DNA of 64,000 nucleotides, from positions 1-64,000 of the forward strand of contig NZ_KQ948022.1 in assembly GCF_001513965.1 (NCBI RefSeq), given 5' to 3'. A model generated the notes under the pieces. That model worked only from the letters and a program-made list of their open reading frames with translations. It was not told the origin of the DNA and made no database searches. This stretch comes from Streptomyces cellostaticus (lineage in GTDB: Bacteria > Actinomycetota > Actinomycetes > Streptomycetales > Streptomycetaceae). How positions within the stretch are numbered: position 1 is the first letter of the stretch; each line of letters starts with the position of its first letter. Made by a program: the position numbers and the translations under genes. Below, piece by piece: positions 1 to 7,512 of the stretch.

Positions 1-845
1 CCGAACACTCGGGCTGATGCAAGTGCTTCGCCGATGTGCTCGTCAGTCGCTAGCTCCCGCGCCAGCTCCATTTCATCGTCCGACAACCGCACAGCGAGGT
101 TCACCAGGCCGGCAGCATCAATCACGCGTCTGGCCTCGATCGTGTCCCTCGAGGTGTCGTTCTGCAGCCGGTGCAGATTGCTGGTGCTGAGCGTGGCGAT
201 GATGGTCCGGCCTCGGCCGGCTGAGACTATGTGCTGGACGTCGTTGAACATCAGTCCGCCCGGCACGAGGTACTGATCCAGCTGATCCAACCAGAGGACC
301 GTGTTTGACGAGGCTTTGACGTGCTCGACCCCTGCGCGCAGACTGTCGACCGCAGTGGGCGCGATGAGTGTGTGCTCGGGAACCGCCGCCCGTACGGCTT
401 CGAAGGCGGTACGCGTCGTCCCGGACAGCCGGTCGCCAACCAGCAGTACGAATTTGCCCGACCGCAGGAGTCCCACCAGGCGGTGGTGCACGTCCCTGCA
501 CACGTACGGAGGTACGTCAGCACCCACGTCCGGCAACCAAGTCCGCCGTATCCCGACAAGGGTCGGATCGTCGACCTCGCGCACCAGGGGAAGTCGCTTG
601 ATACCAGGAACCCTCACGCACCCCTCCTGCATGGCGTTCCGGTTGCCCTTGGCGCGAGCGAAATGGTTCTTGGCCTGATCGGTGAACACTCCACCGAGCG
701 CGGCGACTACAACCCCCGCGACGACCGCTGAGGGCGTCTTGACACCGACTGCCTGCAACACAGCTGGAAGTGTCACCGCGACGGCAAGAAGGCACACGAT
801 GCCTAAGGACCCCAGAATCGGCCCACCACGCCGCGACCGCGCCAT
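1..845 (-). CDS. Partial membrane-anchored NTPase-like protein (3' end outside window)
   Basis: The ATG at 845-843 opens a frame that runs without a stop to the window edge, giving 281 codons; the C-terminus is missing. Two hydrophobic segments are visible, about residues 11-30 and 38-50, with a basic N-terminus (MARSRRG). From about residue 120 there is a P-loop-like stretch, GDRLSGTTR, in which the expected GKT/GKS lysine is Thr, followed later by a Walker-B-like VLWLDQLDQYL. The arrangement resembles the STAND-type NTPase module found at the front of large Streptomyces TPR or WD40 proteins; this is from memory of the family. Codon 14 is TTA (complement 804-806), the rare bldA-dependent leucine codon. 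Base composition looks less GC-rich than the rest of the window, consistent with acquired DNA. Function unknown. Confidence 0.6.
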   Translation of the reverse strand, partial: MARSRRGGPILGSLGIVCLLAVAVTLPAVLQAVGVKTPSAVVAGVVVAALGGVFTDQAKNHFARAKGNRNAMQEGCVRVPGIKRLPLVREVDDPTLVGIRRTWLPDVGADVPPYVCRDVHHRLVGLLRSGKFVLLVGDRLSGTTRTAFEAVRAAVPEHTLIAPTAVDSLRAGVEHVKASSNTVLWLDQLDQYLVPGGLMFNDVQHIVSAGRGRTIIATLSTSNLHRLQNDTSRDTIEARRVIDAAGLVNLAVRLSDDEMELARELATDEHIGEALASARVF

Positions 846-1289
846 CGCACCCCCGTTTTGCACCGGCCCTGCCACTGTGAAGCCATGGTCAGCACTGGGA
901 GGACTGAGGTCAACCGTGCAACAGATCGCGGCAGTGGCCAACCGTTCACGTCGCGAGCCGGACGGGAAGAGCGCGGCTTGACCCACCCGAAGGGAATCAC
1001 GACACGCTACGCTGTGATCAGGCAGCTGACCTGTGAAAATGCTGTGTGGCTCCACCCTCGGGCGAAGAGGGCGAAGCCTTTCTTCGTCTGTAAGGAAATC
1101 CGCTGCGGCAGGGTTCGAGTCACCTCGCCGAGCTGGTGCTACGTCCCCGTCAGGCCGGTGGCGTCGTCCAATCAGGGCGGTGTCGGGACGCAGTCGGGAC
1201 ACAAGGACAGGAAAAGACTGACAAAGACGAAGAGATGCCGGCACGGCTTACCCCATCTGACCTGCAAAAACGCCATGAACGAGCGTGGA
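846..1289. other. Gene-free gap with tRNA-like and direct-repeat sequences
   Basis: No convincing coding frame is seen. Three things stand out. First, 1026-1042 and 1257-1273 are direct repeats matching at 14 of 17 bases (CTGACCTG followed by an A-rich run and GC). Second, two 11-mers lie head to tail, GTCGGGACGCA (1182-1192) and GTCGGGACACA (1193-1203). Third, around 1108-1135 there is a GGGTTCGAGTC core like a tRNA T-loop, but the flanking bases do not form a proper five-base stem. The gap lies between an atypical partial gene and a truncated reductase, so it may be a degraded tRNA/attachment-site scar. No integrase is present in the window. Confidence 0.35.
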
Positions 1290-2248
1290 TAGGCAAGGGC
1301 CGCCAAGATCCCCAAAGGACTCGTCATCGCCACGGGGGTGCGTCCGCGCCGGCTGCCCGGCGAGGGAGCCCACGTGCTGCGCTCCCTCGACGACGCCCTG
1401 GCCCTGCGGGACCGGCTCGGCCCGGGGCGGCGGCTGGTGGTGGTCGGCGCCGGGTTCCTCGGTGCGGAGGCCGCCGCCGTGGCGTGGCGGCTGGGCGCGC
1501 GGGTGACGCTGCTGGAGCCCGCACCGGTGCCGCTCGCGCATGCGGTCGGCGAGGAGGTGGGCCGGGTGCTGGCCCGGGCGCACCGGGAGCGGGGCGTGGA
1601 TCTGCGCACCGGTGCCACGGTCACGGAGGTGACCGAGGCAGGGGTGCGCCTCGCGGACGGCCGGGAGGTCGAGGCCGAGGGGGTGCTGGTCGCGATCGGC
1701 TCGCTGCCGAACACCGAGTGGCTGGCGGGCAGCGGACTCACCGTGGCCGACGGGGTGGTCTGCGACGCGTACTGCGAGGCCGCACCCGGTGTGTACGCGG
1801 CCGGGGACGTGGCCCGCTGGCACCACCCGCACTTCGGTGTGCCGATGCGGATCGAGCACCGTACCAACGCGGCGAGCAGGGCATGGCGGCTGCCCGGAAC
1901 CTGCTCCGTCCCAAGGCGCGCAAACCGTTCGCGCCGGTGCCGTACTTCTGGTCGGACCAGTACGACCTGAAGATCCAGGCGTATGGGTATCTGCGCGGCC
2001 ACGAGGAGGTCGCGGTCGTGGACGGCAGCACGGCCGAGGGCCGGTTCGTGGCGGCGTACCGGGCCGGTGACCGGCTGACCGGAGCACTCGCCGTCGGCAT
2101 GCCGCCCAAGGCGATCCGCCCTTGGCGGCGGGCGATCGTGGTGGATGTGTCCTGGTGGCGGGCTGTGGGGTGGGGTGGGCCGGGGTGGTCGTCAGTCGGG
2201 CCTGGTCGCGATGCTGAGCGCGTTGGTGGCGGCGTACCGGGCCGGTGA
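1290..2248 (+). pseudogene. Ferredoxin reductase (FAD/NAD-dependent), truncated and frameshifted
   Basis: Matches the middle and C-terminal part of a putidaredoxin-reductase-type flavoprotein. It begins abruptly with KIPKGLVIATGVRPRRL (no start codon; a TAG lies just upstream), so the N-terminal FAD-binding GxGxxG domain is missing. The NAD-binding motif VVVGAGFLGAEAA and the second FAD motif VYAAGDVARW are intact. Near 1871 the frame shifts by one base: RIEHRTNAA stays in the first frame, while EQGMAAARNLL and PVPYFWSDQYDLKIQ continue in the other. The 3' end runs into a tandem duplication and has lost its natural stop. With two independent lesions this cannot encode a working reductase. It is probably a leftover of a P450/ferredoxin redox partner system. 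Confidence 0.85.
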
Positions 2249-2403
2249 CCGGCTGACCGGAGCACTCGCCGTCGGCATGCCGCCCAAGGCGATCCGCCCT
2301 TGGCGGCGGGCGATCGCGGCGGGCGCGTCCTGGTGGCGGGCTGTGGGGTGGGGTGGGCCGGGGTGGTTGTCAGTCGGGCTTGGTCGCGATGCTGAGCGCG
2401 TTC
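2048..2403. repeat. 178-bp tandem duplication across a convergent gene junction
   Basis: Copy 1 (2048-2225) and copy 2 (2226-2403) start with the same GTGGCGGCGTACCGG and agree at about 95% of positions; the differences are clustered, five of them within about 12 bases near 2139-2150. Each unit holds the 3' end of the reductase (AGDRLTGALAVGMPPKAIR) and, reversed, the last codons of the EamA transporter (NALSIAT-PD-stop). Only the copy at 2226-2403 joins the intact transporter gene. The first copy therefore carries a fossil of the transporter C-terminus. Confidence 0.9.
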
Positions 2404-3269
2404 GCGGTGACGACCGCCCCGATGGCCGCCCACTCCGGGCCGCCGAGGCCCTGGCCGAGGACCACCCATCCGACCACGGCCGCGAGCACCGGGTTGACGC
2501 TCATGAACAGCCCGAACGTCTGTGCGGGCACCGTCCGCAGGGTCAGCAGGTCGGCGAGGTACGGCACGGCCGAGGAGAGCACCCCGGCGGTGACGGCGCA
2601 CAGCACGGCCCCGGCCGTGGGCGGGTGCTGTACGACGACGAGGATCCCGGCCGGCAGGAAGGCCAGCGCCGACACCCCCGCGGCGGCGCCCGCTCCCTGG
2701 GCCCCCGGGATGCGGCGGCCGACGATCCGGTTGAGCAGGATGTAGGACGCCCAGCAGCAGGCGGCCACCAGGCCGAGGCCCATCCCCACGTAGTCGGTCG
2801 AGGGCTGCGGGCGCATCAGGACGACGACCCCGGCCGCCGCCAGCACCGCGCACCCCGCGTCCAGCCGGCGCCGGGACGCGGCCAGCGCGATGGCGAGCGG
2901 ACCCAGGAACTCCAGGGTCACCGCGAGGCCCAGGCCGATCCGGTCGACCGCGCTGTACAGGCTGAGGTTCATCGTCCCGAAGACCGCCGCCAGCAGCAGC
3001 ACCGGCCACCACTGGCGCCAGGTGAAGGACCGCAGCCGCGGCCTGCCGACGGCCAGCAAGGCCAGCGCGGCGACGTACTGGCGCACCGCGACCACACCGA
3101 GGGGCCCCAGCACGGGGAAGGCCAGCGCCCCGATGGCCGCGCCGGTCTGGTTGGACAGGCCACTGCCGAACATGGTGGCCACTGCGGTCCACCGCCGATC
3201 CCGCGGCGCGGGAGCGGACACGGTCGGGGACGCGGTCGCGGCGGCGGGGCGTTCGAGAGCTTGAGGCAT
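2370..3269 (-). CDS. EamA/DMT-family membrane exporter
   Basis: About 299 residues with ten predicted hydrophobic segments in two homologous five-helix halves, the usual length and layout of EamA (RhaT/YdcZ-like) drug/metabolite transporters. Recognisable features are the early GSGLSNQTGA, the mid-protein TMNLSLYSAVDRIGLGLAVTLEFLGP (written here in two parts of one helix-loop), and the late NPVLAAVVGW loop. Substrate unknown; amino acids or toxic metabolites are typical. The ATG at 3269 is given; a GTG at 3287 is an in-frame alternative and neither has a clear ribosome site. It is divergent from a LysR regulator 68 bases away, an arrangement typical of a regulator controlling its neighbouring exporter. 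The last 34 bases lie inside the tandem duplication. Confidence 0.85.
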   Translation of the reverse strand: MPQALERPAAATASPTVSAPAPRDRRWTAVATMFGSGLSNQTGAAIGALAFPVLGPLGVVAVRQYVAALALLAVGRPRLRSFTWRQWWPVLLLAAVFGTMNLSLYSAVDRIGLGLAVTLEFLGPLAIALAASRRRLDAGCAVLAAAGVVVLMRPQPSTDYVGMGLGLVAACCWASYILLNRIVGRRIPGAQGAGAAAGVSALAFLPAGILVVVQHPPTAGAVLCAVTAGVLSSAVPYLADLLTLRTVPAQTFGLFMSVNPVLAAVVGWVVLGQGLGGPEWAAIGAVVTANALSIATKPD

Positions 3270-3304
3270 GACGGGATGGTGCGCCACCAGGGTGCTTGCG
3301 CAAA

Positions 3305-3343
3305 ATGCATACAGCTCGATATCTATACGCTGAGCGTATGCAT
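3305..3343. promoter_or_regulatory. LysR-type operator between EamA and LysR genes
   Basis: Two nested symmetrical elements. ATGCATAC (3305-3312) and GTATGCAT (3336-3343) form a perfect 8-bp inverted repeat with a 23-base gap. Inside it ATACGC-TGA-GCGTAT (3325-3339) is a perfect palindrome that contains the T-N11-A core expected for LysR proteins. The inner site covers the LysR start codon at 3338, which would suit negative autoregulation. The region is markedly AT-rich for this genome. Confidence 0.6.
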
Positions 3344-4219
3344 GACGCCGACATCGATCTGCGACAGCTCCGCTGCCTCGTGGCCATCGTGGACGAGGGC
3401 ACCTTCACCGACGCGGCCATCGCCCTCGGACTCTCCCAGGCCGCCGTCTCCCGCACCCTCGCCTCCCTCGAACGGGCCCTGGGCGTACGCCTGCTCAGAC
3501 GCACCTCGCGCGAGGTGACCCCGACCGCGACCGGCCTGCGCGTGCTGGCGCAGGCCCGGCGGGTGCTCGCGGACGTGTCCGAGCTGGTCCGGGAGGCCAC
3601 CTCGGGGCACGAGCGGGTGCGGATCGGGTACGCCTGGTCGGCGCTCGGCCGCCACACCGTGGCCTTCCAGCGGCGCTGGACCGCCGCACATCCCGGTACC
3701 GACCTGCACCTGGTGCGGGTCAACTCCCCGTCCGCGGGCCTCGCCGAAGGCGCCTGCGACCTCTCGGTCGTCCGCAGGCCGCTGGGCGACCGGCGCTTCG
3801 ACACCGCCATCGTCGGCCTGGAACGGCGCCTGTGCGCACTCGCCGCCGACGACCCCCTGGCCAGGCGCCGCTCGGTCCGGCTCGCCGACCTCACCGGCCG
3901 CACCCTCTTCATCGACCGCCGTACCGGCACCGCCACCCCGGAGCTGTGGCCGCCCGACATCCGCCCGGCCGTCGAGGAGACGCACGACGTCGACGACTGG
4001 CTCACCGTCATCGCCGCCGGACGCGGCATCGGCGTGACCGCCGAGTCCACCGCGAACCAGTACCCGAGGCCCGGCATCGTCTACCGGCCGGTGCGCGACG
4101 CCGAGCCCGTCGCCGTACGTCTCGCCTGGTGGCGGGGCGATCCGCACCCGGCCCACCAGGCCGTGCTGGAACTCCTCACGGACCTCTACCGCACGGGCCG
4201 AGCGGCCGGCGAGGGATAG
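3338..4219 (+). CDS. LysR-family transcriptional regulator
   Basis: 293 residues. The N-terminal winged helix-turn-helix is typical: LRQLRCLVAIVDEGTFTDAA, then LGLSQAAVSRTLASLE and LGVRLLRRTSREV. The remainder is the LysR substrate-binding fold (RVRIGYAWSALGRHTV, later GRGIGVTAEST). The ATG at 3338 (MHDADIDLRQ) is preferred over a TTG at 3296, because family members begin within a few residues of the HTH. No Shine-Dalgarno is visible, so translation may be leaderless or coupled to the operator region. It probably controls the divergent EamA exporter; the inducer is unknown. Confidence 0.85.
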   Translation: MHDADIDLRQLRCLVAIVDEGTFTDAAIALGLSQAAVSRTLASLERALGVRLLRRTSREVTPTATGLRVLAQARRVLADVSELVREATSGHERVRIGYAWSALGRHTVAFQRRWTAAHPGTDLHLVRVNSPSAGLAEGACDLSVVRRPLGDRRFDTAIVGLERRLCALAADDPLARRRSVRLADLTGRTLFIDRRTGTATPELWPPDIRPAVEETHDVDDWLTVIAAGRGIGVTAESTANQYPRPGIVYRPVRDAEPVAVRLAWWRGDPHPAHQAVLELLTDLYRTGRAAGEG

Positions 4220-4230
4220 GCGCGAACAAA

Positions 4231-4242
4231 ATTGTTGGCAAT
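4231..4242. promoter_or_regulatory. Possible GntR operator upstream of the FCD regulator
   Basis: ATTG-TTGG-CAAT is a short perfect inverted repeat in an AT-rich patch about 50 bases before the GntR start. FadR/FCD-type regulators often bind short palindromes close to their own start, so autoregulation is plausible. The arms are only four bases, so chance is possible. Confidence 0.3.
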
Positions 4243-4292
4243 CTTGGTTGGCTGGATTTACGTTCTACGGGCACCCATTCAGGGAGGGCACA

Positions 4293-4943
4293 ATGCCGAA
4301 GGAAGCCCGTCCGGCCACCGGAGAGCAGGCCAAACAGCATGCGCTCGCGCTGCTGCGGCAGGCGATCCTGCACGGCGAGATGGCGCCGGCCCAGCGGCTG
4401 GTGGAGAACGAACTCGCCGAGCAGTTCGGTGTGACACGGGCCGGCATCCGCGCGGCACTGATCGATCTGGAGGCCCAGGGACTGGTCGAACGGATCCGCA
4501 ACCGCGGCTCGCGGGTGCGGGTGGTGACCGTGGAGGAAGCGGTCGCGATCACGGAGTGCCGCATGGTCCTGGAAGGACTGTGCGCGGCCAAGGCTGCCGT
4601 CGCGGCCAGTGACGAGCAGCTGACCGAGCTCTGCGACCTCGGCGCGGCGATGAGCAAGGCGGTCGCCGACGGCGAGCCGGTGACGTACTCCGAGCTCAAC
4701 CACCGACTCCACGACCGGATCCGGGAGATCTCGAGGCAGCAGACCGCCGTCGAGCTGCTGGAGCGCCTGAACGCCCAACTGGTCCGGCACTGCTTCCAGT
4801 TGGCGCTCAGGCCGGGGTGTCCGCAGCAATCCCTGAACGAGCACCTGGCGATGATCGAGGCGATCAGGGCCAGGGACCCGCAGGCGGCCGAAGCGGCCGT
4901 CCGCGCCCACCTCGCCGGCGTGATCGACGCGCTCAGCGACTGA
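4293..4943 (+). CDS. GntR-family regulator, FadR/FCD subfamily
   Basis: 216 residues. The winged helix spans about residues 13-75 (ALALLRQAILHGEMAPAQRLVENELAEQFGVTRAGIRAAL read in pieces; GLVERIRNRGSRV closes the wing). The C-terminal FCD ligand domain follows with its metal-binding helical residues (LNHRLHDRI, and NEHLAMIEAIRARD near the end). The ATG at 4293 is preceded by AGGGAGGG with good spacing; the frame extends 15 codons further upstream from a TTG but lacks a site there. It is followed 110 bases later by the stump of a PIG-L/oxalomesaconate hydratase-like gene, so it probably once controlled an aromatic-acid (protocatechuate/gallate 4,5-cleavage type) operon; this is inference from context. 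Confidence 0.85.
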   Translation: MPKEARPATGEQAKQHALALLRQAILHGEMAPAQRLVENELAEQFGVTRAGIRAALIDLEAQGLVERIRNRGSRVRVVTVEEAVAITECRMVLEGLCAAKAAVAASDEQLTELCDLGAAMSKAVADGEPVTYSELNHRLHDRIREISRQQTAVELLERLNAQLVRHCFQLALRPGCPQQSLNEHLAMIEAIRARDPQAAEAAVRAHLAGVIDALSD

Positions 4944-5052
4944 CGCGCCGCGCGCGGGACGCGGGGGCGGGCGCGTACCCGTCCATCGAGGCGAGGGCAC
5001 CGACAGGGGGACCACCCCCGGCGGTCGACCGCCTGAAAGGGAGATCCTTGCC

Positions 5053-5214
5053 ATGACGCACGCCAACGCGCCGGCCACCCCACCACGTTCCACCCTCGTC
5101 GTCACCGCGCACGCCGGGGACTTCGTGTGGCGTGCGGGCGGAGCCATCGCCCTCGCCGCCTCCCGGGGCGAGAAGGCCACCATCGCCTGCCTGACCTCCG
5201 GCGAGCGCGGTGAG
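5053..5214 (+). pseudogene. Truncated PIG-L (LmbE-like) hydrolase gene
   Basis: A good ribosome site (GGGAG about 8 bases upstream) and ATG lead into STLVVTAHAGDFVWRAGG and later IACLTSGERGE, the conserved N-terminus of the PIG-L subgroup that includes 4-oxalomesaconate hydratase-like enzymes. Homology ends after about 54 residues. What follows is antisense to the neighbouring DUF2690 gene and reads on as low-complexity sequence to a stop at 5385. The remaining three quarters of the protein, including the second metal-binding motif, are gone. This is a clean deletion or rearrangement junction near 5215, leaving the GntR gene without its operon. Confidence 0.8.
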
Positions 5215-5246
5215 CGCCCCGGAGCCGGGTGCGGCACCCGCCCGTT

Positions 5247-6005
5247 TCATCCCTCGCCCGCCGGCTCCACGTCCAGCCCCGTGCACGCCAGCTGCCCGCC
5301 CACCTCGGCACACGCCTCCACGCCCCGGGGCGAACGGACGGCGAGCATCGGGCTGGCGTATCCGGCCGAGTCGTCCGCCGGATAGCTCGCCGACAGCAGG
5401 TCCTGCCCCGCCCGCACCGACACCTCCCGCGCCTGCGGGGAGTGCACGTGCACCTCCGACCACGCGGTGCCGCAGGCGGGCGAGTAGCGCAGGCGGACGT
5501 CGTACCCGGAGTCGCTGACCGCGCCCTTGGTCTGCGCGTCCCGGGCGCACACCGAGGCGTCGGGCAACTCGCCCCGGCAGGAGTGCGCGTGGCAGCGGGG
5601 CCCGGTCAGCAGGGTCTGCGCGGCGGGTGCGGGGGCGCCCGGCCGCCCGGCCACGGTGAGGGCGGCGGCCACCGCCGCGGCCGTAGCGAGCAGGGCGAGC
5701 GACAGCGGAAGCCACCGGGAGCGGGGCCGGCCCTCCTGCTCCGGCGGACTCGGCGCGGGTGGTTCCCCGGCCGCCTCCCACAGGGCCAGCACGGGAGCGG
5801 GATCGGCGCCGGCCAGCCGGCTGAGCGCCTCCACGGCCGGCCGCGGCGGCCGTTGGGTGCCGGTCAGATAGCGGTGCCAGGCCGACTTGCTGTAGGGGGT
5901 GCGTGCGGCCAGGGCCGCCAGGCTCAGTCCCGTACGGTCCCTCAGTTCGCGCAGTCTCACCACCAGCGGCTCGTCCGGTGTGGTCGATCCTTGGGGATGC
6001 CGCAT
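5247..6005 (-). CDS. XRE-type HTH protein with membrane anchor and DUF2690 domain
   Basis: 252 residues. Residues 14-70 form an HTH (LRELRDRTGLSLAALAAR, then SKSAWHRYLTG), followed by a proline-rich linker, one transmembrane segment at about 100-122 (WLPLSLALLATAAAVAAAL) and an extracytoplasmic DUF2690-type domain with four cysteines (CHAHSC, SVCARD, SPACGTAWSEVHV). DUF2690 proteins of this layout are common in Streptomyces and are thought to be membrane-tethered regulators or sensors; no ligand is known. The start is the ATG at 6005. Its 3' end meets the truncated PIG-L gene, so a rearrangement brought the two together. Confidence 0.8.
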   Translation of the reverse strand: MRHPQGSTTPDEPLVVRLRELRDRTGLSLAALAARTPYSKSAWHRYLTGTQRPPRPAVEALSRLAGADPAPVLALWEAAGEPPAPSPPEQEGRPRSRWLPLSLALLATAAAVAAALTVAGRPGAPAPAAQTLLTGPRCHAHSCRGELPDASVCARDAQTKGAVSDSGYDVRLRYSPACGTAWSEVHVHSPQAREVSVRAGQDLLSASYPADDSAGYASPMLAVRSPRGVEACAEVGGQLACTGLDVEPAGEG

Positions 6006-6120
6006 GGTCCCTCGACTCCCATTCCGCTATGGGCGCTTTCGCCCCTGTTGTCGGAATGGCTTCCCTGGAGATCGGCCTCTGCAACACCTGGTGAGGTATG
6101 AGGACGGTGAAGCATGCAGG

Positions 6121-6169
6121 AGTCGAAGACCCGTTCGGGGAAGGGGAGTTCCCGAACGGGTCTTCGACT
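6121..6169. terminator. Strong bidirectional hairpin terminator
   Basis: A perfect 19-bp inverted repeat: left arm 6121-6139 and right arm 6151-6169 (AGTCGAAGACCCGTTCGGG and its complement) with an 11-base loop. It lies just downstream of the stop of the SH3 gene (minus strand) and in front of the divergent DUF2690 gene. There is no U-tract, as is usual in Streptomyces. Confidence 0.8.
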
Positions 6170-6196
6170 GTCAGGGTGTGTGGCGGTCGGCGGTGG

Positions 6197-6691
6197 TCAG
6201 CACCACGGGACGGCACGTCCGGTGCGGACGTAGCGGCCCGAGACATAGCCCCGGTGCTGGGGGAGCCGGTACCAGGTGTGGTTGCCGTACACCCCGGAGC
6301 CGTACGTCTTGCAGGTGAGCGTCAGCAGCCGGTGCGTGTGCCGGTGCCCGATCACCCGGTAGTAGGTGCCCGGGCCGGAGCGGACGTTCAGCCGGGCGCC
6401 GTGCGTGTGGACCCGACCGAGCAGGGGCAGGGTCCGGCGGTACGACATGCCCTGGGTGACGAAGTGGTGGACGCGACGGGAGCGGAGCCGGCGGTGGTGG
6501 ACGCGGTGCGTGGACCGCTTGGCGTGGCGGGTGCGGTGCTTCGGGTGCTGCGCGGGGTGCTGGGCGGTCGCGGTGGGTACCGGGCGCGGGGTGGTCGCGG
6601 CGCTCGCGGGGGCGGCCCCGGCCGCCGCGGGCAGGAACGCGAGCACCGCGACCGTGGCCAGCAGGCCGCTCTTGAGAGTCCGTCGGATCAT
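6197..6691 (-). CDS. Secreted SH3-like (bacterial SH3) protein
   Basis: 164 residues. The N-terminal Sec signal is clear: MIRRTLKSGLLATVAVLAF ending at an AAGAAPASA-like cleavage region near residue 32. A very basic His/Arg-rich linker follows (HPKHRTRHAKRSTHRVHHRR). The C-terminal 70 residues form a bacterial SH3 domain (RLNVRSGPGTYYRVIG, TWYRLPQHRGYVSGRYVR). Such proteins bind the cell wall or act as small secreted wall-interacting factors; no catalytic residues are seen. A single-gene transcript ending at the 6121-6169 hairpin is likely. Confidence 0.8.
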   Translation of the reverse strand: MIRRTLKSGLLATVAVLAFLPAAAGAAPASAATTPRPVPTATAQHPAQHPKHRTRHAKRSTHRVHHRRLRSRRVHHFVTQGMSYRRTLPLLGRVHTHGARLNVRSGPGTYYRVIGHRHTHRLLTLTCKTYGSGVYGNHTWYRLPQHRGYVSGRYVRTGRAVPWC

Positions 6692-6925
6692 GGAAACCTC
6701 CGGCTGTCGATCTCGTGACCACGCATCGTGATCACATCGGCCAGCGTTTCCGTGACGGGCCGTCAGGATGCCGTCCCCGCGTCCCGTGGGACGCCGGGGA
6801 CGTGCCCGGGGACGGACGCCGTCCCTGTGGCCCGGTCCATCTGGTCCTCGGCCGGGAGGCGTTCCACCGTCCTGTCCGTCTCCGTGGACGTCCGGGTGGC
6901 GTGCCCCGAGGGTGCACTCCTCGGC

Positions 6926-6939
6926 AACTTACTTAAGTT
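6926..6939. promoter_or_regulatory. MarR-type palindromic operator
   Basis: AACTTA-CT-TAAGTT is a perfect 6-bp inverted repeat 28 bases before the MarR start, in a short AT-rich patch that continues CGCAACAATATGGTAAACT. MarR proteins typically autoregulate by binding such 14-18 base palindromes over their own promoter. An ATATGGT/TAAACT stretch could supply the -10 element. Confidence 0.6.
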
Positions 6940-6966
6940 ACGCAACAATATGGTAAACTCGCGGGT

Positions 6967-7491
6967 ATGCCCACGGAACCGCTGCCCGACGTCCCTGCCG
7001 CTTCTCCCGAGGTCATCGACATCGAGCGTGCTCTGACGCGCGTCACCTACCTCAGTACCCGCGCCCGGCAGCACGACCGGCTGATGGCGCTGGCCGGTGT
7101 GCCGCTGGACCGGGCCGCGGTCGCGCTGCTGCGGCAGGTCGCCGACTCCGAGCCGCTCCGGCCGGGGGAGCTGGCGCAGCGACTGGGCGTGGAGGCCTCC
7201 CATGTGACACGGACCGTGCAGCAGCTGCAGCGGGCGGGCTACGTCACCCGCGTCCCCGACCCCGACGACCGCCGGGCCCAGCGGATCCAGCTCACCGACG
7301 CCGGCCAGGAGGCCGTGGAGCGGATCCGGGAGGCAGGCGCCCGCGGGATGCAGCTCGCCCTGGCCGACTGGCAGCCCGAGGAACTGCGGCAGCTGGCTGC
7401 GCTCTTCCATCGCATGGTCGACGACTTCCTCACGTACGCGGTCGACGACGAGTGGGGGCAGGAGGCGGACGCCCCCGCGGCGAAGGCCTGA
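6967..7491 (+). CDS. MarR-family transcriptional regulator
   Basis: 174 residues with a standard winged helix: LDRAAVALLRQVAD, LRPGELAQRLGVEASHVTRTVQQL (recognition helix) and the wing RVPDPDDRRAQRIQLTDAG. The DxRxxR wing signature is intact. The C-terminal helices (ALADWQPEELRQLAALFHRMVDDF) form the dimer interface. No Shine-Dalgarno is obvious in front of the ATG at 6967. The regulated target is probably itself and possibly the DoxX/peroxiredoxin pair 300 bases downstream; that link is inference, though MarR proteins often control oxidative-stress genes. Confidence 0.85.
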   Translation: MPTEPLPDVPAASPEVIDIERALTRVTYLSTRARQHDRLMALAGVPLDRAAVALLRQVADSEPLRPGELAQRLGVEASHVTRTVQQLQRAGYVTRVPDPDDRRAQRIQLTDAGQEAVERIREAGARGMQLALADWQPEELRQLAALFHRMVDDFLTYAVDDEWGQEADAPAAKA

Positions 7492-7512
7492 CGGCGGGGC
7501 CTTGGCTGCGAC

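Noticed and set aside
1108..1135. tRNA gene
   Set aside because: Only a T-loop-like core is present; no acceptor or T stem can be formed, so it is listed only as a possible scar.
1136..3518. Long forward open frames of very Arg/Gly/Pro-rich protein over the reductase and EamA region
   Set aside because: They are high-GC shadow frames; the translated composition is implausible and they contradict the homologous reading frames.
6098..6718. Plus-strand frame opposite the SH3 gene
   Set aside because: Codon usage fits the minus-strand gene, which also has a signal peptide and SH3 domain.
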